A DNA stretch of 64,000 bases, taken from contig NZ_RQGH01000026.1 in the NCBI RefSeq assembly GCF_004769635.1, positions 558,001 to 622,000 of the forward strand, written 5' to 3'. Every line of letters begins with the position of its first letter. Positions within the stretch are counted from its first letter, which is position 1. Of the stretch, positions 39,157 to 47,372 are shown one piece after another. This stretch comes from Leptospira jelokensis (GTDB lineage Bacteria > Spirochaetota > Leptospiria > Leptospirales > Leptospiraceae). Position numbers and translations under genes: made by a program. The notes beneath the pieces were generated by a model that saw only the letters and a list, made by a program, of their open reading frames with translations, had not been told where the DNA came from and ran no database searches.

Positions 39157-39432
39157 ACAACCTAGAAAATAATTTTATGATTCATTTGATCAAAATATGG
39201 AAAAGAATCAATTAGATTCTAAATCCAAGTTTCCTTTCTTGGATTGGAAGGAAGGTGACTGGAAGTTTCAAAATTTTGTAAATTTACGTCTCATGATTCC
39301 TAAATTGATTGGAATCCGGAACGAAAATAACCAAAGGAACACATTAGCTGTTTGTTCCATTAAAAATATAGTTCCACTAGCATTCAGGAGCCATAGAACT
39401 GTCTAAGGATAGATCCTTTTCCCAACAAATCG

Positions 39433-40152
39433 ATGTTTGAAAATATAAAAATCATTAAAAAATTTGACCCAGCGGCAAAATCCTACTTAGAAATCATCCT
39501 CTGTTACCCAGGATTACACGCTCTTTGGTTACATAAATTAGCCCATCTCCTCTACCGACTTCGATTGCCCATCATTCCCAGACTATTTAACTATGTAAGC
39601 CGGTTCCTCACAGGCATTGACATCCATCCTGGAGCAAAAATTGCCCCTGGAGTGTTTATTGACCACGGTGCGGGTGTCGTCATCGGAGAGACTGCCATCG
39701 TTGGAACAGGGTCACTCATTTTCCAAGGTGTCACTTTAGGGGGAACAGGGAAAGAGTCTGGCAAACGACACCCAACAATCGGTAAAAATGTTGTGATCGG
39801 TGCAGGCGCAAAAATTTTAGGAAACATCACCGTGGAAGACCATGTGAGGGTAGGGGCTGGATCGGTTGTTATGCGAAACGTTCCAGCAGGTTGTACGGTA
39901 GTTGGAATTCCTGGAAAGGTGGTAAAAGCAGGAGATGGAACTTCTGATAGCATGGAACAAATGTTAGATCACAACCAAATGCCAGATCCAATTGCAAAAG
40001 TATTTTCTGTTTTATTAGAAAAGGTTGAAACCCAACAACAACTCATCAACAAATTGTACGAAAAACAACAATTATTGGAAAAATCCAACACGGGGGGACC
40101 TCCAGAAGATGATTTGTTTTTACAGGAATTCATCCATGGGGATGGAATTTAA
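39433..40152 (+). CDS. cysE: Serine O-acetyltransferase
   Basis: A 239-residue acetyltransferase making O-acetylserine for cysteine synthesis. The left-handed beta-helix hexapeptides begin at [30 protein letters not shown] and continue through [24 protein letters not shown] to [12 protein letters not shown]; the catalytic histidines and GKRHP are present. Its short N-terminal part and length match the epsC-type (shorter) SATs rather than E. coli CysE. The acidic C-terminus ends near FLQEF. It overlaps the end of the SHOCT-like gene by four bases. Confidence 0.94.
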   Translation: MFENIKIIKKFDPAAKSYLEIILCYPGLHALWLHKLAHLLYRLRLPIIPRLFNYVSRFLTGIDIHPGAKIAPGVFIDHGAGVVIGETAIVGTGSLIFQGVTLGGTGKESGKRHPTIGKNVVIGAGAKILGNITVEDHVRVGAGSVVMRNVPAGCTVVGIPGKVVKAGDGTSDSMEQMLDHNQMPDPIAKVFSVLLEKVETQQQLINKLYEKQQLLEKSNTGGPPEDDLFLQEFIHGDGI

Positions 40153-41015
40153 AACTCTTTTAACAACTCAGTTTTTTTCTTTTGGTATTCTTCATCGGTG
40201 ATTAATTTATTTTTACGCATTTCTTCCAATACCTTCAATTTTTCTGGAACCGTCTTCCATTGTTCCAAATCTTTTGGTAAATCATCCTCCTCTTTCGGAT
40301 AACGATACAGAGGTGGATTTGGTAAAAGATTGAAATCTTTATAAACAATTACATTTCCATAAACCAATGTTTTGGATTCATTTTTTTCCTTATACAAACT
40401 GATAGAATCTTTATTTTTGATCCAAAGTTCAGGTTTATAAATTGGTTTGATTTTCGTAGGTTTGATAATAATCCAATCTTCGAATGCATACTGCGTCGGA
40501 AAACTAATGTTCGTATTGATCTCTTGGAATAAAATGACCAATCCATGTTTTGTTCCCAAAATATAAAAACTTGTTTTTAGAATTTTGACATTTGGTGAGA
40601 GAAGATCATCAATTTTATAACTACAAAGATAAACCTTATTCTCTGGTTGGTTTTTAATTTTTTGAACGAATTTATCAATTTCCGTTACATAGGAATCGGG
40701 AACCAATTGGTCCCAATCTTCATATGCAAGGACACCACGTTTGTATTGTATGGATGATAAAATTTTAGGCAAATCTCCTAAGTGCTCCATACTGGGTTCT
40801 GATTGTAATATAGATTGAGGAAAAAGTTCTTTCCAATCTCCTTCTTCTACTTCAAAAAAAGCAATGGAACTAGTGGAATCAACCAACTTAATTTTTTGTT
40901 GGAAGTGATGGCAACTGATTAGATAAAAAAGAAAAAACAAAACAAAAGTTATTTTTGAACTTGCCGTTAATGAATTGATGAAGATATTTTTTCTCGTGCT
41001 TCGAATTTTTTTCAT
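40149..41015 (-). CDS. Lipoprotein with C-terminal SHOCT-like motif
   Basis: About 288 residues from the ATG at 41015. A basic N-terminus is followed by [12 protein letters not shown], a strong lipobox near residue 36. The body is unrecognised. The C-terminal ~30 residues, [23 protein letters not shown], are a SHOCT-type short helical motif, a common oligomerisation or regulatory tail. The 5' end overlaps the divergent thioredoxin-like gene by 38 bases; no clear ribosome-binding site is visible. Confidence 0.72.
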   Translation of the reverse strand: MKKIRSTRKNIFINSLTASSKITFVLFFLFYLISCHHFQQKIKLVDSTSSIAFFEVEEGDWKELFPQSILQSEPSMEHLGDLPKILSSIQYKRGVLAYEDWDQLVPDSYVTEIDKFVQKIKNQPENKVYLCSYKIDDLLSPNVKILKTSFYILGTKHGLVILFQEINTNISFPTQYAFEDWIIIKPTKIKPIYKPELWIKNKDSISLYKEKNESKTLVYGNVIVYKDFNLLPNPPLYRYPKEEDDLPKDLEQWKTVPEKLKVLEEMRKNKLITDEEYQKKKTELLKEF

Positions 41016-41493
41016 GGTAGCAATAACATTTTTTTGTTTTTCCGCAAAACTTGAAGCCGATTCCATTCCACAATTTCAAATGAAGGACCAATATGGGCAA
41101 TCGTATTCTGATAGTTCCGTAAAGGGAAAACCCATTGTTTTGATGGGATGTTTTTTACGCGATGTAGAAGTTTGCCGAAAACAAGGTCGTAAACTCTATT
41201 GGAAAATGCAAAATTTATTATGGAAAGATAGTAACAAAGTCCATTTTTTGATGTACTTAGATCTAAAAGAATCAAACAAATTGGTAGAAGACTATATAGA
41301 AGAGTCTAAACACAAACAATACGAAAACATATTATTAGATCGCAAAGGGCAATTGGCAAATGGTTTATCGAAAGGAGAAGTTTTCATCCGAATTTATAAC
41401 AAATCAGGCAAACTATTATCCTCCACTTACAAATCAGAGATTGAGGAATCACTCATCCAAGAAGTTTATGAAATTCTCAAAAAAGAAATCTAA
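40978..41493 (+). CDS. Exported thioredoxin-fold-like protein
   Basis: About 171 residues from the ATG at 40978. A signal peptide ([27 protein letters not shown]) precedes IPQFQMKDQYGQSYSDSSVKGKPIVLMG, the start typical of AhpC/TlpA-type thioredoxin folds. Where a CxxC would sit the sequence reads GCFLRDVEVCRKQ, so cysteines exist but are eight residues apart, not the classic pair. The C-terminus has IRIYNKSGKLLSS. A thiol role in the periplasm is likely but unproven. It overlaps the next lipoprotein gene by 26 bases. Confidence 0.72.
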   Translation: MKIFFLVLRIFFMVAITFFCFSAKLEADSIPQFQMKDQYGQSYSDSSVKGKPIVLMGCFLRDVEVCRKQGRKLYWKMQNLLWKDSNKVHFLMYLDLKESNKLVEDYIEESKHKQYENILLDRKGQLANGLSKGEVFIRIYNKSGKLLSSTYKSEIEESLIQEVYEILKKEI

Positions 41494-42691
41494 AATCCAT
41501 TTTATTTTACTTCTGATTTTGATTACATTGGGTTCTTACCAATGTATGCATCAAAATATAAACCAATACCAATTTTGGACAGGGTATGACCATTTACAAA
41601 AGTCAATCAAATCAACAGCTAAAAACGAAGTCCATTTGGCCGCATTAGCAGGTTCCTTGTCAGAGGATACAGAATCCCAACTACTAAAAAATTCAGATGG
41701 ATACCCAATGGTCACCCTAACGGGACGTAAGGACCAAAATCAAAACTGGTCAATGCGTTGGTATGAAGTAGAACCAAAACAATACGACTATTATGCGAAC
41801 GTTACGTTCACTCCAAAATCATGGGATGAAAAAGAAATTTATTCAGTAGAACGTAGGATCATTCATAAACTAAACGGTTTCCAACCAAAGGATTTTTTCC
41901 AATGGTTAAACGAATTTGCAATCGTTGTCAATGATCACAATGCCTACCAAGATTTAAAATCCAATTCTAAAAATTTACAATTCTTGTGCAGTGTCATGTA
42001 TTGCCATGTCACAGAAACTGCAGAATGGCACACATTAGAATTCACCATCAATGAAACAACGAAAGCTAAGTTTCCAGGATTTTACCAAAGGTCAGGCTCT
42101 CGTTTGGAAAAATCCAAACTGAACATCACAATATGGGATAAATCCAATCCATCTCATAAATTAAAAATCTCCAACAATGGTAAAACTTTGATTTTCCATT
42201 TCCCTGTAAATCCACCGAAAGATTATTTTCTTTCCCCTAAAGAAATCCATTTTTTGGGAGATATCGAAATCAAATCGTTTGGAATCACATTGAAAATTGA
42301 AAATTTAGAATACCGATTAAAAACGATTTTGGAAAAAGATACTGATACACTTCATGGAAATTTTGTAAGGATTGGGAAAAAGGAAATCAACGGTAACTTC
42401 TTCTATGTAATCCCACAAGGATTTGTAAATTTCTTTATCCCAGGAAACATGGATGAATACTTTGAAGATTTTTTTACTTTACTCATCCATGGAACACAAG
42501 GCCGAGGTGGTTCCCAAATCCATGCAAAATTTCAAAAAACAAAACAAGGTCAAGTGAATACAATTTCTACCTATAATGAAATCAAAAGGAAAAAATTCTC
42601 TTTGTTTGGGAACGATGATTCTCAAAAAGCAAGTAATGACTTTGATTTTTTTGCCGCTTGGGAAGAAGCAATGTTAGGTGATTTGAAATAA
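41468..42691 (+). CDS. Putative lipoprotein of unknown function
   Basis: About 407 residues from the ATG at 41468, preceded by AAGAAG inside the upstream gene. An upstream open extension reads against the thioredoxin-like gene and is ignored. The N-terminus is basic then hydrophobic (IHFILLLILITLGSYQC) and ends in a candidate lipidation cysteine. The mature protein is rich in beta-strand patterns and aromatics. No domain is recognised. It is probably translated together with the thioredoxin-like gene it overlaps. Confidence 0.72.
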   Translation: MKFSKKKSKIHFILLLILITLGSYQCMHQNINQYQFWTGYDHLQKSIKSTAKNEVHLAALAGSLSEDTESQLLKNSDGYPMVTLTGRKDQNQNWSMRWYEVEPKQYDYYANVTFTPKSWDEKEIYSVERRIIHKLNGFQPKDFFQWLNEFAIVVNDHNAYQDLKSNSKNLQFLCSVMYCHVTETAEWHTLEFTINETTKAKFPGFYQRSGSRLEKSKLNITIWDKSNPSHKLKISNNGKTLIFHFPVNPPKDYFLSPKEIHFLGDIEIKSFGITLKIENLEYRLKTILEKDTDTLHGNFVRIGKKEINGNFFYVIPQGFVNFFIPGNMDEYFEDFFTLLIHGTQGRGGSQIHAKFQKTKQGQVNTISTYNEIKRKKFSLFGNDDSQKASNDFDFFAAWEEAMLGDLK

Positions 42692-42786
42692 AATCATATT
42701 TGAAATATCGATTCAAAAAGTTATATTTTTGCCGTAAAAAATGATGGAAGAGCTTTCTTCCAATCATCTCCATTCGATTCAATAGG

Positions 42787-43392
42787 TTAACGGTAAATAA
42801 AATTACGAAGTAATTCTTTGCCTTCTTCGGAACCAAATGATTCAGGATGGAATTGAACCCCTTCTATTTTAAAGGATTTATGGCGAAGGCCCATAATTTC
42901 CCCTTTGCCTTCTCCCGCTGAGACACGAGCCGTCACTTCCAATTCATTTGGTAAGGAATCTTCTTTTGCAACAAGTGAATGGTATCGCATGATTTCGATA
43001 TTTTGTGTTAATCCAAAGAATACACCTTTTCCGTCGTGTTCAATCGGTGAAAGTTTTCCATGCATCGCAACTTGAGCTCGCACAACTTCGCCACCAAACA
43101 CTGTGGCCATTCCTTGCATGCCAAGACAGATTCCTAAAACTGGGGTTGTTTTTCCTAATTCTTTTAAAATGTCAGCACTGACTCCAAAATAGGATGGGTC
43201 TGCTGGGTGGCCTGGACCCGGAGAAATGATAATTTTATCGTAGTTAGCTTCTTTGATTTCCGAAAATGATTTTTCATCGTTTCGGATCACATCCAATCGA
43301 AATGGAGTTTCCTTTTCTTCTAAAATCTCTCCGATGATTTGGTACAAATTATAAGTAAAGGAATCATAATTATCTAAAATGAGAACTTTCAT
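42787..43392 (-). CDS. trpG: Anthranilate synthase component II (glutaminase)
   Basis: A 201-residue class I glutamine amidotransferase subunit delivering ammonia for anthranilate formation in tryptophan synthesis. It shows [16 protein letters not shown], the PGPGHP oxyanion loop, LGICLGMQGMA with the catalytic cysteine, and [10 protein letters not shown]. It lies ten bases after trpE on the same strand, which fixes its assignment as TrpG rather than PabA. Confidence 0.93.
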   Translation of the reverse strand: MKVLILDNYDSFTYNLYQIIGEILEEKETPFRLDVIRNDEKSFSEIKEANYDKIIISPGPGHPADPSYFGVSADILKELGKTTPVLGICLGMQGMATVFGGEVVRAQVAMHGKLSPIEHDGKGVFFGLTQNIEIMRYHSLVAKEDSLPNELEVTARVSAGEGKGEIMGLRHKSFKIEGVQFHPESFGSEEGKELLRNFIYR

Positions 43393-43402
43393 ATTTGCAT
43401 CC

Positions 43403-44812
43403 CTATCCTTTTGCCTTTTCTTTCTTGTCTGAAGGATCTTTGTGTAGATCCAATGCCTTTCGGACGGATGCCATCTTATTGATGATTTCTAAGTATTCGT
43501 CTTCTGGTTTCGAATCATAAACAATACCACCTGAAGCGCGGACAAAACCCTTTCCATCATGAACAAAAAAACTTCGAATGGGTATCGCAAATGTACAATC
43601 TCCATTCAGACCAAAACTTCCAACGGCTCCTCCGTAGGGACCACGGGGCGATTTTTCGATCCGTTCAATGATTTTCATCGATTCAATTTTGGGAGCACCG
43701 GAGAGAGTTCCTGCAGGGAAAGAGGATGCCAAGCCAGAAAACATATCTTCCTTTGAAGAAAGAATCCCAACCACTTCACTCGAAATATGTTGCACATGGG
43801 AAAAACGTTTGATATCAAATCTTCGCCTAACTTTCACGGTTCCGAATTTCGCAACCCGACCAACGTCATTTCGGTGTAAGTCGATGAGCATATTGTGTTC
43901 CGCGATTTCTTTTGGATCTGTTAGGAGTTTACGAGCTAAGGTTGTATCTTCTTTTGCGTCCTTCCCTCGTTTCGTAGTACCTGCTAGTGGAAAGGATTCC
44001 ATTTCCCCTTGTCTCAAACGGAAAAGCAGTTCAGGGCTTGCCCCAAGGATGACTCGTTTTCCAAATTTCACATAATACATGTGAGGTGAAGGATTGATTT
44101 CACGTAAGGTTTCATAAATGGCAAGTGGATTGCCTTCTACAGTGTATGTTTCTTCAAAGCCGATTTGGCATTGGAAGGTATTGCCTGCTTTTACTTCTTC
44201 CAAAGCCTCTTCCACCATTTCTTTATGGACTTCTTTGGATAAACCTTCTTTTAAAAGTTTCACTTTTACTTTAGGTTTTTTGGAAACGGAAGGGTTAAGA
44301 GAACTCAGGATAGACTTTACAACTTCAATTCGGTTCGTTCCATTATCAAAGTAAATCAATTCCCCCGTAAATTTATCGTAAATCAGTCCATCTAAGTACA
44401 TGCCAAAGACCATCGCAGGGAAATCTGGGTGGGGGGTTAATTTTAATTTTGGTTCAAAAAACTGCATACTTTGGTAACCCAAGTATCCAACGAGTCCACC
44501 CGCATAACTGATACTTAGCGAATTATAATCAGTGATTTGACGGAGTGCAAAGTATGGATTTTCCACTTTGAATGGTTTCCCATCAATTTCAAGAACACCT
44601 GGTTCCCCAGTAATGATATGGGATGGATCAAAACCTATGACAGAGTAACGCGAATCGTATTGGTTATCGCCAGCGGATTCTAAAAGGAAACAGGTTTCAT
44701 ATTTCTCTTCCATCACCCGAAAGAGTTCCCAAAACTCGATCCCTTCCGGTAAATTTAAGGAAGTGTAATTGGGTTTTTTAGGAATGGAGATTTTCGGAAG
44801 TGATTGGCTCAT
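43403..44812 (-). CDS. trpE: Anthranilate synthase component I
   Basis: About 469 residues from the ATG at 44812; a TTG eight codons upstream is an alternative. It converts chorismate to anthranilate with ammonia from TrpG. The N-terminal domain has the tryptophan-feedback motif LLES (CFLLESAGDNQ). The chorismate-binding domain shows LIDLHRNDVGRVAKFGTV, FPAGTLSGAPKIESMKII and GPYGGAVGSFG. The presence of LLES argues for TrpE rather than PabB. A strong terminator stands between it and sodB, so trpEG has its own promoter. Confidence 0.93.
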   Translation of the reverse strand: MSQSLPKISIPKKPNYTSLNLPEGIEFWELFRVMEEKYETCFLLESAGDNQYDSRYSVIGFDPSHIITGEPGVLEIDGKPFKVENPYFALRQITDYNSLSISYAGGLVGYLGYQSMQFFEPKLKLTPHPDFPAMVFGMYLDGLIYDKFTGELIYFDNGTNRIEVVKSILSSLNPSVSKKPKVKVKLLKEGLSKEVHKEMVEEALEEVKAGNTFQCQIGFEETYTVEGNPLAIYETLREINPSPHMYYVKFGKRVILGASPELLFRLRQGEMESFPLAGTTKRGKDAKEDTTLARKLLTDPKEIAEHNMLIDLHRNDVGRVAKFGTVKVRRRFDIKRFSHVQHISSEVVGILSSKEDMFSGLASSFPAGTLSGAPKIESMKIIERIEKSPRGPYGGAVGSFGLNGDCTFAIPIRSFFVHDGKGFVRASGGIVYDSKPEDEYLEIINKMASVRKALDLHKDPSDKKEKAKG

Positions 44813-44865
44813 AATGTACTCAATGTTTGTTACCAAGATTCATTTCGAATCAAATTTAGAAATAA

Positions 44866-44900
44866 AAAAGGCAGGAGCCGGATTCCGGAACCTGCCTTTT
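44866..44900. terminator. Bidirectional-looking terminator between sodB and trpE
   Basis: AAAAGGCAGG (44866-44875) pairs perfectly with CCTGCCTTTT (44891-44900); inside the loop CCGG pairs with CCGG. A runs on one side and T runs on the other allow function on either strand. On the minus strand it follows sodB by 25 bases. Confidence 0.85.
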
Positions 44901-44925
44901 CTTGTTTCAGATTAGAATCCGATTT

Positions 44926-45498
44926 TTAGAGATTTTTATTTGCGAAATCCCAATTCACTAAATTCCAGAATGCTTCCACGTATTTTGGACGAGCATTGCG
45001 GAAGTCAATGTAGTAAGCATGTTCCCAAACATCAATCGTGAGAAGCGCTTGCAGACCATCCTTTAATGGGCTACCTGCATTACTTGTGTTCACGATTTCG
45101 AGTCCGTCTTCTTTTTTCACAAGCCATGTCCAACCGGATCCAAAGTTTGTGACTGCAGATTGTGTGAATTTTTCTTTGAAGGAATCAAACGAACCAAAGG
45201 ATTTTGTGATGAGGTCCGCTACTGCACCTTTTGGAGCTCCCCCACCATTTGGAGAAAGAGAATGCCAGTAGAAAGTGTGGTTCCAAACTTGCGCTGCATT
45301 ATTGAAAATACCACCAGAAGATTTTTTTACGATGTCTTCTAAACTTGCACTTTCAAATTCAGTCCCTTTGATGAGATTGTTGAGGTTTGTAATGTAAGTT
45401 TGGTGGTGTTTTCCATAGTGAAACTCTAACGTTTCAGCAGAAATATGGGGAGCGAGTGCATCCTTTGCATAAGGTAGTTCTGGGAGTTTATGTTCCAT
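44926..45498 (-). CDS. sodB: Superoxide dismutase, Fe/Mn type
   Basis: A 190-residue cytoplasmic Fe-type SOD that converts superoxide to oxygen and peroxide. Metal ligands are in [24 protein letters not shown] and [20 protein letters not shown]; the [13 protein letters not shown] sequence favours iron. No signal peptide is seen. From memory, pathogenic Leptospira lack SOD and saprophytes have it, which helps place the organism. A palindrome 83-100 bases upstream could be a terminator of the preceding gene or a Fur/PerR-like site. Confidence 0.95.
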   Translation of the reverse strand: MEHKLPELPYAKDALAPHISAETLEFHYGKHHQTYITNLNNLIKGTEFESASLEDIVKKSSGGIFNNAAQVWNHTFYWHSLSPNGGGAPKGAVADLITKSFGSFDSFKEKFTQSAVTNFGSGWTWLVKKEDGLEIVNTSNAGSPLKDGLQALLTIDVWEHAYYIDFRNARPKYVEAFWNLVNWDFANKNL

Positions 45499-45580
45499 GG
45501 TGGTCTCCTGATGGATTCAAGTGTATTTGTATTTTGTCTCTAGTCTCATTCACAAAAGCAAATCGTAAACTAAAAAAGTA

Positions 45581-45598
45581 GAATGATTCTAATCATTC
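45581..45598. terminator. AT-rich hairpin downstream of the IMPase gene
   Basis: On the minus strand GAATGATT-AG-AATCATTC is followed by TACTTTTTT and starts seven bases after the IMPase stop, so it could end that transcript. The eight-base arms also resemble a Fur/PerR-type operator upstream of sodB. Either reading is possible. Confidence 0.45.
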
Positions 45599-45604
45599 CC
45601 TCTA

Positions 45605-46447
45605 TCAATTTCGACTGACGGTAGAACGAACTGTCTTCAATAATTTTAAAATTTCTGAGTGTAAAACTCCATTGGAAGCTACTAACTCAGGAAGTCCTGT
45701 ATAGTAATGGACTCCATTTAAGTCAGTTAATTTCCCACCTGCCTCTGATAAAATCACAGAAATGGCGGAAACATCCCAATGTTTTACAGTTTTTTCCCAA
45801 ATCGCATCCATCACACCTTCAGCAATGAAACAGGAATCCAAAACAAATGACCCTGTACGACGAAAGGAACGTGCATACGTCAGAAATCCAGACAGGTCTG
45901 CCATGATTTCTTGGATCATGTGCGCCCGTTTTGTCGGAAGGTTTGGTGAAAAGATGGCTCTGTTGAGTTCAGATACTCTGGAAGTTACAATTTGTTCCCC
46001 ATTTTTATATGCCCCTTCCCCCATCACAGCCGAATAAACGGATTCTTGTGGTGGGACAATGACCACACCACCAACTGGCGTTTCCCTATGTTCCAAACCG
46101 AAGGATATGGCATAAAGAGGGAGTCCTCTAACAAAGTTCATTGACCCATCCACTGGATCCAGAACCCATTTGAATTCCCCTCCATCAATCGGAGGTTTGT
46201 CTTCACAAAGAATTCCATCTTTTGGAAAAGACTTTTGCAAAAATCTAATGAGGATATCACCTAACTTACCATCGGCGGCATCAATCCTTTCTTTTTCATC
46301 AGCATCAGTGTCTGACCGAATGGCCGAAACTTCTCTTTGTATTTTTTTAGCCTCATGGATGATACCCATTGCATTGGCTTTGACATATTCGATGCGTTTG
46401 ATGGTTTCATCGACAGGAAAATTGATAGTTGGTGAAGAGATGCCCAT
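45605..46447 (-). CDS. Inositol monophosphatase-family protein
   Basis: A 280-residue lithium-sensitive phosphatase superfamily member. Metal-binding motifs are LCEDKP (in place of GEE), WVLDPVDGSMNFVRGLP (DPxDGxxNF) and HWDVSAISVILSEAGG (WDxxA). Substrates of this family include inositol phosphates, fructose 1,6-bisphosphate, PAP and histidinol phosphate, so the substrate is open. It starts ten bases after the unknown-function gene and lies in an operon with a GH42 beta-galactosidase. Confidence 0.88.
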   Translation of the reverse strand: MGISSPTINFPVDETIKRIEYVKANAMGIIHEAKKIQREVSAIRSDTDADEKERIDAADGKLGDILIRFLQKSFPKDGILCEDKPPIDGGEFKWVLDPVDGSMNFVRGLPLYAISFGLEHRETPVGGVVIVPPQESVYSAVMGEGAYKNGEQIVTSRVSELNRAIFSPNLPTKRAHMIQEIMADLSGFLTYARSFRRTGSFVLDSCFIAEGVMDAIWEKTVKHWDVSAISVILSEAGGKLTDLNGVHYYTGLPELVASNGVLHSEILKLLKTVRSTVSRN

Positions 46448-46457
46448 ATTGATTTAC

Positions 46458-47351
46458 TTATCCATTATCGGTTAATTTCTGATGTACTTTCCATAAAATA
46501 TTCCCAGACTTGGAAACCGTTCTCTCAACTTCAAAAGAAGCCAGATATTCGTGAAACATTTTCAATGTTCCTTCGGGAATCGTTTGGTTGGTATTTTCTA
46601 GAATTTGGTAAAACTTTTTAAAATGATGTATGGTTTTGGGAAGGCTTGGTTCCAAAAAACGAAGGGATAAAGACAGATAATCAATTCCAATAGGACTGTA
46701 AATTCTACCTAACTTCCAAATTTCAGAAGTGATCCCCAGTTCTTCTCTGATTTTAGTTTCTGTATCAGAAAAATCAATTTCATCAAAAATTTCAGAAAAC
46801 TTTCGTATGGGTTTGTTTTCATCTCGCTCTGACTCAACACGAAATTCTCCTCCTTGGAAACGTTTCGCTTCAAAATCGATTACATTTTCTCCGTCTTCTT
46901 TTAGGGTTTTGATGGGTATAACCTTCACTTGGAAATACAATCGATCGGTGATGATCGTAGGAGTCATGTTTTGCGAACCAGGTCTTTTGATTTCTTCTGA
47001 TTTGGCTCCACCCAAATACAACATATCAACAGAGAAGACATACAAAAATTGAAAGGGGCCAAACATCATGGGCCGAACAAAAAATAATTTACCGGTTTCT
47101 CGTTTTGGTCTTGGTTCTGGTAACAAACTAGTCCCATCAACTGCCTCAGGCAAAAACTTAATTAGGGTATGGACAAAGTCTTTAATATCACCGAACTCTG
47201 GTTGCGTGATCGATGTTCCATGGATTGTAAAACGTTCTGAAAATTGTATGTAAGGAGAATGTAAATTATCAACAAACAATTCCCCCACCTTGTTTTTGTC
47301 AGAAACATCGCCTAAAATTCGATTGATGGTTCTATAATCTTGTATTTTCAT
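46458..47351 (-). CDS. Conserved-looking protein of unknown function
   Basis: A 297-residue soluble protein without signal peptide or membrane segment; I do not recognise the family. A repeated beta pattern is suggested by LFFVRPMMFGPFQFLYVFSVDML, RLYFQVKVIPIKTL and EFRVESERDE. The C-terminal third is helical (IHHFKKFYQILENT). It is sandwiched between the beta-galactosidase and IMPase genes at 21 and 10 bases, so it is certainly part of that operon. Confidence 0.7.
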   Translation of the reverse strand: MKIQDYRTINRILGDVSDKNKVGELFVDNLHSPYIQFSERFTIHGTSITQPEFGDIKDFVHTLIKFLPEAVDGTSLLPEPRPKRETGKLFFVRPMMFGPFQFLYVFSVDMLYLGGAKSEEIKRPGSQNMTPTIITDRLYFQVKVIPIKTLKEDGENVIDFEAKRFQGGEFRVESERDENKPIRKFSEIFDEIDFSDTETKIREELGITSEIWKLGRIYSPIGIDYLSLSLRFLEPSLPKTIHHFKKFYQILENTNQTIPEGTLKMFHEYLASFEVERTVSKSGNILWKVHQKLTDNG

Positions 47352-47372
47352 TTTTTGTTTTCAATTCAGGTT

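Noticed and set aside
39197..39406. 69-residue open frame between the M50 protease gene and cysE
   Set aside because: No ribosome-binding site, no recognisable motif and mixed composition; more likely leader DNA.
43808..43819. TTTGATATCAAA, a perfect palindrome resembling the MarR site
   Set aside because: It lies inside the trpE coding sequence (codons for FDIK), far from a promoter, and differs from the shared 17-bp site.
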